Positions 22,370-33,331 of a stretch of DNA of 64,000 nt are shown here, in pieces. A program made the position numbers and the translations under genes. Every line of letters begins with the position of its first letter. The first letter of the stretch is position 1. Below the pieces are notes generated by a model. The model had not been told where the DNA came from, searched no databases, and worked only from the letters and a program-made list of their open reading frames with translations. Source of the DNA: Myxococcota bacterium (lineage in GTDB: Bacteria; Myxococcota; B64-G9); assembly GCA_022710975.1 (NCBI GenBank), contig JAKLGA010000012.1:204751-268750 (forward strand). The letters are read 5' to 3'.

Positions 22370-22785
22370 AGGTCGAGCTCTCGCTCGTGGAGGGGATGAA
22401 GTTCGCCGGGCGGACCGAGTCCGGGCACCAGATCACGCTGGACGCCTCGCGCGAGCACGGCGGGGAGGACGCGGGCGCCCGGCCCACGGAGCTGCTGCTG
22501 CTGGCGCTGGCCGGCTGCACCGCCATGGACGTGATCTCCATCCTGCGGAAGAAGAAGCAGGCGGTGAGCTCCTTCGCCGTCGAGGTGGACGGCACCCGGG
22601 CCGAGGAGCACCCGAAGCGCTTCACCCGCATCGAGCTCACCTTCGTGGTGCGCGGGCGGGGCCTCGATCCGGCCGCGGTCGCGCGGGCCGTGTCCCTGTC
22701 CTACGACAGGTACTGCTCGGTGCGGGCCACCCTGCAGGGCAACCCGGAGATCGTCACCTCCCAGCGCGTCGAGGAGATCGGGTAG
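22366..22785 (+). CDS. OsmC/Ohr-family protein
   Basis: This 139-residue OsmC-fold protein belongs to a family of thiol peroxidases acting on organic hydroperoxides. Both conserved cysteines are seen, in ALAGCTAMD and in SYDRYCSV. The N-terminus AGRTESGHQITLD and the segment RPTELLLLAL are typical of the YhfA-like subgroup. The GTG start overlaps the preceding stop (GTGA), so it may be coupled to the surface-protein gene by chance of packing. Confidence 0.88.
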   Translation: MKVELSLVEGMKFAGRTESGHQITLDASREHGGEDAGARPTELLLLALAGCTAMDVISILRKKKQAVSSFAVEVDGTRAEEHPKRFTRIELTFVVRGRGLDPAAVARAVSLSYDRYCSVRATLQGNPEIVTSQRVEEIG

Positions 22786-22799
22786 AACCCGCGGCGCGG

Positions 22800-22828
22800 T
22801 TGACAGGCCGCGGACCGTCGTGTACGCA
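22800..22828 (+). promoter_or_regulatory. Putative promoter of prfB
   Basis: TTGACA (22800-22805), 17 bases, TACGCA (22823-22828). AGGAGG and the prfB ATG follow at 22872. Confidence 0.5.
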
Positions 22829-22871
22829 TGGCAGCCTGGATCGTTGCCCCTAACCAGGAGGACCGAGCGCC

Positions 22872-23976
22872 ATGTCCAAGGAGCTCAGGGAGCGCATCGC
22901 GGGCCTGCAGGCCAGGCTCGAAGCGCTCAGGGGGCCTCTTTGAGGTCCGCCAGAAGTCGTTGCGCGTCGAGGAGCTAGACCGGGAGATGGAGAACCCGGC
23001 CTTCTGGGAGAAGCCGCAGCGGGCGGCCGAGCTGCAGAAGGAGCGGGCGGGGATGCTGGAGGTCGTGCAGCGCTTCCAGGCGGCCGAGAAGCGCCTGCGG
23101 GAGGCAGACGAGCTGCTGGAGCTCTCCGCCGCCGAGGGCGACGCCTCCGTGCTGGAGGGCATCGGCGCGGATCTCGACGGGGCCGCGAAGGACCTGCGCT
23201 CCATGGAGCTCGGGCGCATGCTGAACGGGCCGACCGACAGCCACAACGCCTTCCTGAGCATCAACGCCGGGGCCGGCGGGACCGAGTCGTGCGACTGGGC
23301 CGAGATGCTGCTGCGCATGTACCTGCGCTTCTGCGAGCGGCGGGGCTGGTCGACCAGCGTGACGGACTACCTGGCGGGCGAGGGCGCGGGGCTGAAGTCC
23401 GCCACCGTGTCCATCGAGGGCCCGATGGCCTTCGGCTACCTGCGGGCCGAGGTGGGCGTGCACCGCCTGGTGCGCATCTCGCCCTTCGACGCCAACAAGC
23501 GTCGCCAGACGTCGTTCGCCAGCGTGTTCGTTTACCCCGAGGTGGACGACAGCATCGAGATCGTGGTGCGCGACGAGGACCTGCGTGTGGACACCTACCG
23601 CTCCTCGGGCGCCGGCGGCCAGAAGGTCAACAAGACCGACTCGGCCGTGCGCCTGACCCACTACCCCTCGGGCATCGTGGTGGCCTGCCAGAACGAGCGC
23701 AGCCAGCACAGCAACAAGGCCACCGCCATGAAGATCCTGCGCGCCCGGCTGTACGAGCGGGAGATGCAGAAGCGTCGCGAGGCCCAGGACGCCATCAACG
23801 CCCAGAAGATGGACATCTCCTTCGGCTCCCAGATCCGCTCCTACGTCCTGCACCCCTACAAGATGGTCAAGGACCACCGCACCGAGGTGGAGTCTCCCCA
23901 GCCCGAGAAGATCCTGGACGGGGACCTCGACGACTTCATCGAGGCCTACCTCCTCCAGGCCACCGCCTCGGCGTAG
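22872..23976 (+). CDS. prfB: Peptide chain release factor 2, with programmed +1 frameshift
   Basis: RF2 recognises UGA and UAA stop codons. Translation starts at ATG 22872 after AGGAGG and runs 23 codons to an in-frame TGA (22941-22943). The sequence there, AGGGGG, 3 bases, then CTT TGA, is the classic RF2 autoregulatory site: an internal Shine-Dalgarno and slippery CTT cause ribosomes to skip one base. Decoding continues as EVRQKSLRVEELDREMENP, giving 367 residues. The anticodon-like tripeptide SPF and the catalytic GGQ (SSGAGGQKVNK) are present. Confidence 0.95.
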
Positions 23977-24050
23977 GGCGCGCCCTGGAATGCCCGGCGG
24001 GTGAGGGCGGTTGCAGCCCGGAACTCCCGGTTCCGTCGACGGGTTTTTGC

Positions 24051-24079
24051 TTGACCGGGCGGGCCCGATGGGCTATCGT
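24051..24079 (+). promoter_or_regulatory. Putative promoter of lysS
   Basis: TTGACC (24051-24056), 17 bases, TATCGT (24074-24079), among the best matches in the window. The transcript would have a leader of about 65 bases. Confidence 0.55.
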
Positions 24080-24149
24080 GCGTTGTCTTCGTGTCGAAAA
24101 AGTCTTTGAACTTCGAAGGGTTACGTTTTCCCGAGGTCGTGTTCTCCCC

Positions 24150-25625
24150 ATGGACGAGCAATCCAGGCAGCGCAGGCTCAAGCTCGACGCGCTCCGCGAG
24201 CGCAACCTTCCGCTCTACCCCAACGACTTCCGGCCCGAGCACCACACCGCGGACGTGCAGGCGGCGCACGGCGAGGCCCCGGCCGAGGCCCTGGCGGAGT
24301 CGACCGCCCGGTACAGCCTGGCCGGCCGGGTGATGGCGCTGCGGTCCTTCGGCAAGGCCGCCTTCCTGAAACTCCGCGATCGAACCGGGGATCTGCAGAT
24401 CTTCGCCAGCCGGGACGGCCTGGGCGAGGACAGCTTCCAGCTCTTCCGCGCCACCGTCGAGGTGGGTGACATCGTCGGGGTGAGCGGCAAGCCCATGCGC
24501 ACCAAGACGGGCGAGCTGAGCGTCCAGGCCGACGGCCTGCGCCTGCTGACCAAGAGCCTGCAGCCCCTGCCCGAGAAGTGGCACGGGCTGACCGACGTGG
24601 AGATCCGCTACCGGCGCCGCTACCTCGACCTGATCGTCAACCCGGACGTGCGCAAGGTGTTCGAGGCCCGGGCCCGCATCGTGCGCCACGTGCGCGCCTT
24701 CCTGGACGCGCGCGGCTTCCTCGAGGTCGAGACCCCGATGATGCACGCGCTGGCCGGCGGCGCCACGGCCCGGCCCTTCGCCACCCACCACAACGCGCTC
24801 GACATGCCGCTGTACCTGCGCGTGGCGCCCGAGCTGCACCTCAAGCGCCTGCTGGTGGGCGGCCTGGAGCGGGTGTACGAGCTGAACCGCTGCTTCCGCA
24901 ACGAGGGGGTGTCGACCCAGCACAACCCCGAGTTCACCATGCTGGAGTTCTACCAGGCCTACGCCACCTACGAAGACCTCATGAGGCTGACCGAGGAGCT
25001 GCTGGCGGGCCTGGCGCGCGAGGTGTGCGGCTCGACCACCGTCCCGTACCAGGGGCAGGCCATCGAGCTCGGCGGGCCCTACCGGCGGCTGAGCGCGCAC
25101 GGGGCGGTGGCCGAGGCGCTCGGGGTGGGCGAGGAGGTCCTGGCCCGGCCCGAGGAGCTCGCCCGGCTGGCCAGGGCGAACGGGCTCCAGCCGGACGGCG
25201 AGGCCGGCAAGACCGTCATGGCGCTGTTCGAGCTGCTGGTCGAGCCGAAGCTCATCCAGCCCACCTTCGTGTGCGACTTCCCCCTGGCCGTCTCCCCCCT
25301 GGCCCGCAAGAAGGCCGGGCGACCGGAGCTGGTCGATCGCTTCGAGCTCTACGTCGCCGGGCGTGAGATGGCCAACGCCTTCTCGGAGCTGAACGATCCC
25401 GAGGACCAGCGCGAGCGGTTCGCCGAGCAGATGCGGGCCAAGGCCAAGGGCGACGAGGAGGCCATGCCCTTCGACGAGGACTACGTATTGGCCCTCGAGT
25501 ACGGCATGCCGCCCGCGGGTGGGCAGGGCATCGGCATCGATCGGCTGGTCATGCTGCTTTGCGACGCGGCCTCGATCCGCGACGTGATCCTCTTCCCGTT
25601 GCTCCGGCCCGAGCGGCCGGCCTGA
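24150..25625 (+). CDS. lysS: Lysyl-tRNA synthetase, class II
   Basis: Charges tRNA-Lys, 491 residues. It has an N-terminal OB-fold anticodon domain (about 50-160: [19 protein letters not shown]) and a class II catalytic core. Motif 1 is around [18 protein letters not shown], motif 2 is [28 protein letters not shown], and motif 3 is [14 protein letters not shown]. The ribosome site is weak (CGAGGT about 12 bases upstream), but this ATG gives the normal family N-terminus. Confidence 0.96.
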   Translation: MDEQSRQRRLKLDALRERNLPLYPNDFRPEHHTADVQAAHGEAPAEALAESTARYSLAGRVMALRSFGKAAFLKLRDRTGDLQIFASRDGLGEDSFQLFRATVEVGDIVGVSGKPMRTKTGELSVQADGLRLLTKSLQPLPEKWHGLTDVEIRYRRRYLDLIVNPDVRKVFEARARIVRHVRAFLDARGFLEVETPMMHALAGGATARPFATHHNALDMPLYLRVAPELHLKRLLVGGLERVYELNRCFRNEGVSTQHNPEFTMLEFYQAYATYEDLMRLTEELLAGLAREVCGSTTVPYQGQAIELGGPYRRLSAHGAVAEALGVGEEVLARPEELARLARANGLQPDGEAGKTVMALFELLVEPKLIQPTFVCDFPLAVSPLARKKAGRPELVDRFELYVAGREMANAFSELNDPEDQRERFAEQMRAKAKGDEEAMPFDEDYVLALEYGMPPAGGQGIGIDRLVMLLCDAASIRDVILFPLLRPERPA

Positions 25626-25648
25626 GTCGAGCCCTTCCCGGAGGCCTG

Positions 25649-27562
25649 TTGGAGCGGCAGCGCACATTCCTCTCGTTCCTGTTCTGCTGTGTGGTGGGCG
25701 TGGCGCTCACCGCCCTGCTGCTGTACGGGGGCGAGCTGCTGCTCGCGGCCTACTGGCCCGAGCAGGCCAGCCCCGATCACGTGCTGCCCTACCTGCTGGT
25801 GGGCCTGAACGGGCTGGTGGTGGGCGCCGTGTTGACCTACCTGTCCAGCCTGCGCCTGGGCTTCGACCTGCGCCTGCTCCGCCTGCGGATCGAGGGCTTC
25901 TCGCGGGAGAGCTACTTCCCGGGGCTGGACGGCTTCCTGGCCTCCCTGCTGGTCGTGCTCGTCCAGCTCGCGCGCGATGGCTGGCAGGTCAACCTGGACA
26001 GCGCCGTGGCGCTGCTGCTGCGCTTCGAGGCCCACTACGGCCTGCTGTGCTTCACCGCCTTCGGCGTGTTCCTGGCCCGCGGCGGCGGCCTGTTCTACCC
26101 GATGTTCGTCGGCCTGCGCTACCTGCGCTTCAAGATGATCACCGGCATCACGGTGATCGGCGTGGCCCTGGGCGTGGCCGGCCTGGCGGTCGTGCTCAGC
26201 GTGATGAGCGGCTTCGAGAGCGACCTCAAGGGCAAGATCCTCGGCACCAACGCCCACGCCATCATCCAGAAGCGCGGCCTGGACTTCACCGAGTACCGCA
26301 CGATCGAGGAGAAGGTGGCCCGGGTGCCGGGGGTCGTGGCCTCCTCGCCGTTCGTCTACAACGAGGTCATGGTCACCTCGGAGTACAACCTGGCCGGCGT
26401 GTTCATCAAGGGCATCGATCCGGCCAGCGGCCCCAGGGTGCAGCAGCTCACCCTGGACGAGGGCAGCCTGGAGCTGCTGGCCCACCCGGAGCGGCTGGAC
26501 GCCTACCTCGAGCAGCAGCTGCTCAAGAGCCTCCCCCCGGAGGCCCGGGGGCAGGCGGCGCCACCCCCGCCCGCGCCGGCCCCGGCCGACGGGGGCGCCC
26601 ACGCGCCGGCCGGCGCCGATCAGGGCGGCTCGGATCGGCCCGCGGCCGGCCCCGGCGAGGGCGGCGAGGCCCGCCCGGCACTGGCGCCCCCGCCCCCGGA
26701 CGACGCGGACTCCGACGAGGTGCCCATGCCGCCCGCGCTGTTCGGCGGCGCGGCGCCCGTCAAGGCCCTGCCGGGCATCCTGATCGGCAAGGAGCTGAAG
26801 AAGATCCTCAAGGTGCACCTGGGCGAGCGGGTGAACGTGGTCTCGCCGCTGTCCGAGGAGCTGGGCCCCTCGGGGCCGGTGCCCAAGGCGCGCGCGTTCC
26901 GCGTGGCCGGGGTGTTCTACACCGGCATGTACGAGTACGACGCCAAGTCGGTGTACGTGACCCTGCCGGAGTCCCAGCGCTTCTTCGGCCTGGGCGACGC
27001 GGTCACCGGCATCGCGCTGAAGCTGGTGGACATCGACCGGGCCGGGGACATCTGCAAGGACATCGTGGCCGCGCTGGACGGCTACCCCTACTTCACCCGC
27101 ACCTGGTACCAGATGAACAAGAACCTCTTCTCCGCGCTGAAGCTGGAGAAGGTGGGCATGTTCATCGTGCTGATCATCGTCATCCTGGTGTCCGCCTTCG
27201 GCATCATCTCCACCCTGATCATGCTGGTCTGGGAGAAGATCAAGGAGATCGCCATCCTCAAGTCCATGGGCGCGACCGGGGACGGGGTGATGAAGATCTT
27301 CATGGTGGAGGGCATGGCCATCGGCGTGGTGGGCACGCTCCTGGGGGTCCTGCTCGGCCTGGGCGCCTGCCTGGCGCTCAGCCAGTACGGCCTGGAGCTG
27401 GACCCGGAGGTGTACTACATCGAGGCCCTGCCGGTGAACATGGACCCGCTGGAGTTCGTGCTGATCTCCGGCATCGCGCTGCACATCAGCTTGCTGGCGA
27501 CCGTCTACCCCTCCCGGCGCGCATCCCGCTTGCGGCCGGTGGAGGGGTTGCGGTACGACTGA
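25649..27562 (+). CDS. LolC/LolE-type lipoprotein-releasing ABC transporter permease with N-terminal membrane extension
   Basis: This 637-residue permease has a C-terminal FtsX/MacB-type membrane core. From about residue 150 it reads [24 protein letters not shown], then a periplasmic domain, then three membrane segments ending [18 protein letters not shown]. The Lol system releases lipoproteins from the inner membrane. Two things are odd: about 148 extra residues with about four membrane segments at the N-terminus, and a Pro/Ala/Gly-rich insert (about 305-370) in the periplasmic domain. The likely start is TTG after GGAGG, 24 bases downstream of lysS; no ATG fits. Only one permease is present, so it may act as a homodimer. 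Confidence 0.85.
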   Translation: MERQRTFLSFLFCCVVGVALTALLLYGGELLLAAYWPEQASPDHVLPYLLVGLNGLVVGAVLTYLSSLRLGFDLRLLRLRIEGFSRESYFPGLDGFLASLLVVLVQLARDGWQVNLDSAVALLLRFEAHYGLLCFTAFGVFLARGGGLFYPMFVGLRYLRFKMITGITVIGVALGVAGLAVVLSVMSGFESDLKGKILGTNAHAIIQKRGLDFTEYRTIEEKVARVPGVVASSPFVYNEVMVTSEYNLAGVFIKGIDPASGPRVQQLTLDEGSLELLAHPERLDAYLEQQLLKSLPPEARGQAAPPPPAPAPADGGAHAPAGADQGGSDRPAAGPGEGGEARPALAPPPPDDADSDEVPMPPALFGGAAPVKALPGILIGKELKKILKVHLGERVNVVSPLSEELGPSGPVPKARAFRVAGVFYTGMYEYDAKSVYVTLPESQRFFGLGDAVTGIALKLVDIDRAGDICKDIVAALDGYPYFTRTWYQMNKNLFSALKLEKVGMFIVLIIVILVSAFGIISTLIMLVWEKIKEIAILKSMGATGDGVMKIFMVEGMAIGVVGTLLGVLLGLGACLALSQYGLELDPEVYYIEALPVNMDPLEFVLISGIALHISLLATVYPSRRASRLRPVEGLRYD

Positions 27563-27570
27563 GGCCGGCG

Positions 27571-28280
<710 letters not shown>

Positions 28281-28284
<4 letters not shown>

Positions 28285-30902
28285 ACCCGAGGCGCCGCAC
28301 GCCCGCGCTTCGCCACCTCCGCACCTGGGTGCTCGCCCTGGCCCTGCTGGGGCTGGCCCCGGCCCCGGCCGGCGCCGACGATCCGGGCGAGCCCCTGGCG
28401 GCGGTCGTGGTGCGCGGCAACAAGCGCGTGGAGAACGACGCCATCCGGGTCGTGCTCCAGTCCCAGCCCGGCGAGCCGCTCTCCCGCACCCAGCTCGCCG
28501 CGGACCTCAAGGCCATCTACGGCCTGGGCTACTTCGCCGACGTGCGGGCCGAGCTGGAGGACTCAGACGAGGGGCCCAAGCTCGTGTTCGTGGTCACCGA
28601 GAAGCCCTCGATCGCCTCGGTGGACTACCGCGGCAACGAGGAGGTCGACAACGAGAAGCTCAAGGAGGTCGTGGACATCCAGCCCCTGAGCGTGCTCGAC
28701 GTGGCCAAGATCCGGGCCAACGAGGTGAAGATCCGCGATCTGTACGTGGAGAAGGGCTTCTTCCTGGCCGAGGTGACCCACGAGCTGAAGCCGGCCCCGG
28801 ACAACAGCGTGGCGCTGACCTTCGTGGTGCACGAGCGGGCCAAGATCCAGGTGAAACGCATCACCTTCATCGGCAACCTGAAGGTCGCGGAGGACGAGCT
28901 GGAGTCCGGCATCGAGACCCGCGAGGGCAGCTTCTGGTCCTGGCTGACCTCCTCCGGCACCTACAAGGAGGAGGGGCTCAAGCGCGACGTGATGCGCATC
29001 CAGGACTACTACTACAACCACGGCTACCTGAACGTGAAGGTGTCCGAGCCGCTGGTGGAGATCAGCCGCGACCGGCAGTACCTGTACGTGACCATCCCGA
29101 TCGAAGAGGGCGAGATGTACCGCTTCGGCCAGATGGCCTTCTCGGGCGATCTGCTGGTGCGGGACGAGGACCTCCGGGGGGCCATCCGGGACGCCATCGA
29201 CGACGGCGCCCAGGGGCTGGTGCTGTCCGAGGCGCTCGAGCGCCGCCTGCTGGAGAAGCTGTCCGCGGCCGAGGTGCGCGCGCTCATGCTGGAGGTGCTG
29301 GGCGGCCTGCTGGCCGAGGTCGAGGCGCGCCTGGACGCCGGGGTGTGGGAGGAGGACGCGCCGCCGCGGACCCCGGGCGAGGAGCTGTACGAGCTCTTGC
29401 GCGCGGAGATCGAGACGGCGCTCAAGACCCGCATCCTGTCGGCGCTGCTGGCGGTGCAGCCGGGCGAGATCTTCAACCGCGCGCTGCTCGGCCAGAGCCT
29501 GTTCAAGGTCCAGGACATCTACAAGGACCGCGGCTACGCCTACGTGGACGTGGTCCCGGGCACCAAGATCGACGCCGAGAGCCGCATCATCGATCTCGAC
29601 TTCAACGTGCAGAAGGGCCAGAAGGTCTTCATCGAGCGCATCGAGGTCAAGGGCAACACCAAGACCCGCGACAAGGTCGTCCGCCGCATGATGCGGGTGT
29701 ACGAGGGCGAGTACTACTCCGGCAGCGGCCTGGAGCGCTCGCGCCGGCTGGTCAACAGCCTGGGCTTCTTCGAGAAGGTGGACATCACCGAGCGGCGCGG
29801 CAGCGCCCCGGATCGCATCGTCATCACCGTCGAGGTCAAGGAGCGCCAGACCGGCACCTTCCAGGTGGGCGCGGGCTTCTCCTCGGTGGAGAACTTCATC
29901 GCCACGGCCCAGGTCTCCCAGCAGAACCTGTTCGGCCGCGGCCAGACCCTGGCCCTCATGGCCCAGCTCTCCAGCCTGCGCCAGTTCTTCTCCCTGCAGT
30001 TCGTCGAGCCGAACATGTTCGACACCGACATCCTGTTCAGCGCGCGGGTGTACAACACCCAGCTCGACTACATCAACTTCGTGCGCAAGGCCACCGGCGG
30101 CTCGCTCACCCTGGGCTACCGCTTCTTCGACTTCTGGCGGGCGAACTTCACCTACAAGATCGAGGACGTGGACGCGGACGGTGACCTGCTGGTCGGCAAT
30201 CTGTTCCAGGACGGGCTGACCTCCAGCGTGGAGGGCATGGTGGCCTGGGACACCCGCGACAATCAGCTCTTCCCCTCGGACGGCTGGCTGCTGCAGGCCT
30301 CGATCGAGTGGGCCACCCCCTTCCTGGGCAGCGAAAACGACTTCATGCGCATGGAGGGCATCGCCCGCTACTACTACCCGATCATCTGGGGCATCGTGTT
30401 CAAGGCCAACCTGAGCCTGGGCTACGTGACCTCCTTCGCCGACGAGGGCGTGCCCATCTTCGAGCGGTACTTCGTGGGCGGCATCTACACCGTGCGCGGC
30501 TTCGAGCCGCGCTCGATCGGCCCGCGCGAGCCGGTGGGCGCCGTGGACGATCCGGCGGCCACCACCATGCCGTTCAACGTGGGCGGCACCAAGCAGTTCC
30601 TGGCCAACGTCGAGATCGAGTTCCCCATCATCCCGCAGGTCAACATCCGCGGGGTGGTGTTCGTGGACGCCGGCAACGCCTTCGGCGAGACCGAGGCCAT
30701 GTTCGACGACCGCTACGACAAGACCACGACCCTGGGCCAGAGCCGCAAGGAGACCGTGGGCGGCCTGTACTGGTCCACGGGCTTCGGCTTCCGCTGGTTC
30801 TCGCCCATCGGGCCGCTGCGCTTCGAGTGGGGCATCCCGCTCACCCGGCGGCCGTCGGACAAGGACATCCTGTTCGAGTTCACCATCGGCAACTTCTTCT
30901 GA
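28281..30902 (+). CDS. bamA: Outer membrane protein assembly factor BamA
   Basis: Central subunit of the Bam complex that inserts beta-barrel proteins, 873 residues. Signal peptide (about 1-32), a series of POTRA domains (about 38-520) and a C-terminal 16-strand barrel. The lid motif VRGF occurs in [12 protein letters not shown], and the protein ends in Phe as outer-membrane proteins do. Residues about 300-395 are a mostly helical, acidic insert with Leu/Glu runs and a Pro-rich break, not part of a normal POTRA. The start overlaps lolD by 4 bases, tying lipoprotein export to barrel assembly. Confidence 0.95.
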
Positions 30903-30978
30903 CTGCCCGCGCCCGGCGGCTTGAATCGCCGCCCGGCGCGCGCCGTCGAAACCGCAGGTCGATACGGAGGACATGGAC

Positions 30979-31518
30979 ATGAAGACGACAACCTGGCTGG
31001 GCCTCGGCGTGGCCCTGGCGGCGCTGCTGGCCGGCTCGGACGCGCTCGCCCAGGGCAAGATCGGCTACGTCAACCTGAACTCGGTGCTCGAGGGCACCGA
31101 GGAGGGCAAGGCGATCGTCGGCAAGCTGCAGAAGGAGTTCGAGGCCAAGCAGAAGGAGCTGCAGGCCAAGATGAAGGACTTCGAGGAGCGCGCCAAGCAG
31201 TTCCAGAGCCAGGCCAAGATGCTCAAGGACGACGTGCGCGCCGAGCGCATGAAGGCCCTGGCCCAGGAGGAGCAGCAGCTCCAGGGGCTGCTCATGCAGT
31301 ACCAGACCGACATCAACAAGAAGAAGGGCGAGGCCCTGGGGCAGTTCGAGGTCAAGCTGCGCGCGATCATCGAGACCGTGGCGCAGAAGGAGGGCCTGGA
31401 CTACATCCTGCGGCACGAGGTGCTGCTGTTCGGGCCGCCCAAGATGGACATGACCAACGACGTGATCCGCGAGTACGACAAGAAGTTCCCCAAGAAGGCC
31501 GCCGCGCCGGCCAAGTGA
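30979..31518 (+). CDS. skp: OmpH/Skp-family periplasmic chaperone
   Basis: This 179-residue protein has a signal peptide (cleavage likely after ALA near residue 24). The strand KIGYVNLNSVL follows and then a long Lys/Glu/Gln-rich alpha-helical hairpin, the tentacles of the Skp trimer that hold unfolded outer-membrane proteins. I choose ATG 30979 because GGAGG lies 8 bases before it; ATG 30973 is too close. It follows bamA, the usual order before lpxD. Confidence 0.9.
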   Translation: MKTTTWLGLGVALAALLAGSDALAQGKIGYVNLNSVLEGTEEGKAIVGKLQKEFEAKQKELQAKMKDFEERAKQFQSQAKMLKDDVRAERMKALAQEEQQLQGLLMQYQTDINKKKGEALGQFEVKLRAIIETVAQKEGLDYILRHEVLLFGPPKMDMTNDVIREYDKKFPKKAAAPAK

Positions 31519-31543
31519 GCCCGCGGACGACCCGGCTGCCGCC

Positions 31544-32554
31544 TTGACGCTCACGCTCAGCGACCTGGCCACCGCCCTGGGGGCCGAGCTCCGGGGACCG
31601 GACCGGCCCGTGACCGGGGTCGAGCCCCTGGAGACCGCCGGCCCGGACAGCCTCAGCCTGTGCCTCGAGCGCCGCCACGTGGGCGGGCTCGCGGCCTGCC
31701 GGGCCGCGGGCGTGCTGCTGCCCCGGGCGCTGCTCGGGCTGGCCGGGGACGCACCCTGCGCGCTGCTCGTGGTAGAGGACGGCCGGCTGGCCCTGGCCCG
31801 CGCGCTCGGCCTGCTGCACCCCGCCGCGCGGCCCGAGCCGGGCCTGGCCCCCGGCGCGCTGGTGGACGCCGGGGCGCGGCTCGGGCCGGGCACGCGCGTG
31901 GAGCCCGGGGCCCGCGTGGAGGCCGGCGCCGAGTTGGGTCCGGGCTGCTGGGTGCAGGCCGGGGCGGTGATCGGCGCCGGGGCGGTGCTGGGGGCCGGCT
32001 GCCGGATCGGCCCGCGCGCGGTGGTGGACGGCTGCTGCCGGCTCGGCGCGCGGGTGCGCGTGGGCGCCGGGGCGGTGCTGGGCGGGGAGGGGTTCGGCCT
32101 GGCCCGGGACGGCGCCCGGTGGCTGCGCATCCCCCAGGTGGGCCGGGTGGTGCTCGAGGACGACGTGGAGCTCGGGCCGCTGTGCAACGTGGACCGGGCC
32201 ACCCTGGGCGAGACCCGCATCGGGGCGGGCAGCCAGCTCGACGCCATGGTGCACGTGGGGCACAACGCCCGCGTCGGCCGCGGCGTGTGCATCGCCGCCC
32301 AGTGCGGGCTCGCGGGCAGCGTGGTGATCGAGGACGGGGCGGCGCTGGGTGGGCAGGTGGGGGTGGCCGATCACGTCACCATCGGGGCCGGGGCGCAGGT
32401 GGGGGCCAAGTCGGGCGTGGGCTCCCGCGTGCCCGCGGGCGCCCGCGTGGCGGGCTACCCGGCCTGGCCCGTGCAGCACTGGCTGGGGAGCCTGCGCGCC
32501 CTGCGCCGGCTGGTGCCCCGGCGGCGGGGCGCGCTGACGCGGGAGGAGCCGTGA
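31544..32554 (+). CDS. lpxD: UDP-3-O-(3-hydroxyacyl)glucosamine N-acyltransferase
   Basis: Third enzyme of lipid A synthesis, 336 residues. It has the N-terminal uridine-binding domain (about 1-100) and a left-handed beta-helix of hexapeptide repeats (about 105-310). The catalytic His is in AMVHVGHNARVGRG. It probably starts at TTG 31544, 25 bases after skp; no ATG or GTG gives a better N-terminus. Its stop overlaps the lpxA start (GTGA). Unlike in many genomes, no fabZ lies between lpxD and lpxA. Confidence 0.93.
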   Translation: MTLTLSDLATALGAELRGPDRPVTGVEPLETAGPDSLSLCLERRHVGGLAACRAAGVLLPRALLGLAGDAPCALLVVEDGRLALARALGLLHPAARPEPGLAPGALVDAGARLGPGTRVEPGARVEAGAELGPGCWVQAGAVIGAGAVLGAGCRIGPRAVVDGCCRLGARVRVGAGAVLGGEGFGLARDGARWLRIPQVGRVVLEDDVELGPLCNVDRATLGETRIGAGSQLDAMVHVGHNARVGRGVCIAAQCGLAGSVVIEDGAALGGQVGVADHVTIGAGAQVGAKSGVGSRVPAGARVAGYPAWPVQHWLGSLRALRRLVPRRRGALTREEP

Positions 32555-33330
32555 TCCAGGTGCACGCGAGCGCGGTGGTGGAGCGGGGCGCGGAGCTCGG
32601 CGAGGACGTGCAGGTCGGCCCGGGCGCGGTCATCGGCCCCCACGTCAGCGTGGGCCCGCGCACCTGGATCGGCCCCTACGTGATCCTGGACGGCCACACC
32701 CGGCTGGGCGCCGACTGCCGCGTGTACCCCCACGCCGTGCTGGGCACCCCGCCGCAGGACGTGAAGTACCACGAGGAGCCCACCCGGCTCGAGATCGGCG
32801 ACCGCAACCTGATCCGCGAGTTCGTCACCATCCACCGCGGCACGCCCCAGGGCCGCGGCCTGACCCGCATCGGCTCGGACGTCTTCCTGATGGCCTACTG
32901 CCACGTGGCCCACGACAACCTGGTCGAGGACCACGTGATCGTGGCCAACAACGCCCAGCTCGCCGGCCACGTCCACCTGGGGGCGCACGCCATCATCGGC
33001 GGCACCAGCGCCGTCCACCAGTTCGTGCGGGTGGGCGCGCAGGCCTTCGTGGGCGGCGGCAGCGCGGTGGCCATGGACGTGGCGCCCTTCTGCCGGGCGG
33101 CCGGCAACCGGGCGCGGGTGCGCGGCTTGAACCACGTGGGCCTGCGGCGCCGCGGCTTCGACGAGGCCGACATGCGCGCGCTCCGGAAGGCCTACCGGCT
33201 CACCTTCCACACGAACCTCCTGCTGCTGGAGGCCGCCCAGCGCATCGACGACGAGCTCGTCCCGCAGTGCCCCGCCCTCAGGGAGTTCACCGACTTCCTG
33301 CGCTCGTCCGAGCGCGGGCTGACCAGGTGA
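32551..33330 (+). CDS. lpxA: Acyl-ACP-UDP-N-acetylglucosamine O-acyltransferase
   Basis: First enzyme of lipid A synthesis, 259 residues. Left-handed beta-helix of hexad repeats with the catalytic His in MAYCHVAHDNLVEDHV, plus GTPPQDVKY and REFVTIHRGT, then the C-terminal helical domain (GLNHVGLRRRGF). GTG start overlapping lpxD. No lpxB follows; instead a convergent gene ends one base away. Confidence 0.96.
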   Translation: MIQVHASAVVERGAELGEDVQVGPGAVIGPHVSVGPRTWIGPYVILDGHTRLGADCRVYPHAVLGTPPQDVKYHEEPTRLEIGDRNLIREFVTIHRGTPQGRGLTRIGSDVFLMAYCHVAHDNLVEDHVIVANNAQLAGHVHLGAHAIIGGTSAVHQFVRVGAQAFVGGGSAVAMDVAPFCRAAGNRARVRGLNHVGLRRRGFDEADMRALRKAYRLTFHTNLLLLEAAQRIDDELVPQCPALREFTDFLRSSERGLTR

Positions 33331-33331
33331 G

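Noticed and set aside
24022..24050. Hairpin GGAAC/GTTCC followed eight bases later by TTTTT, after prfB
   Set aside because: The stem is only 5-6 pairs and the T-run is separated from it, so I do not call a terminator, though weak termination is possible.
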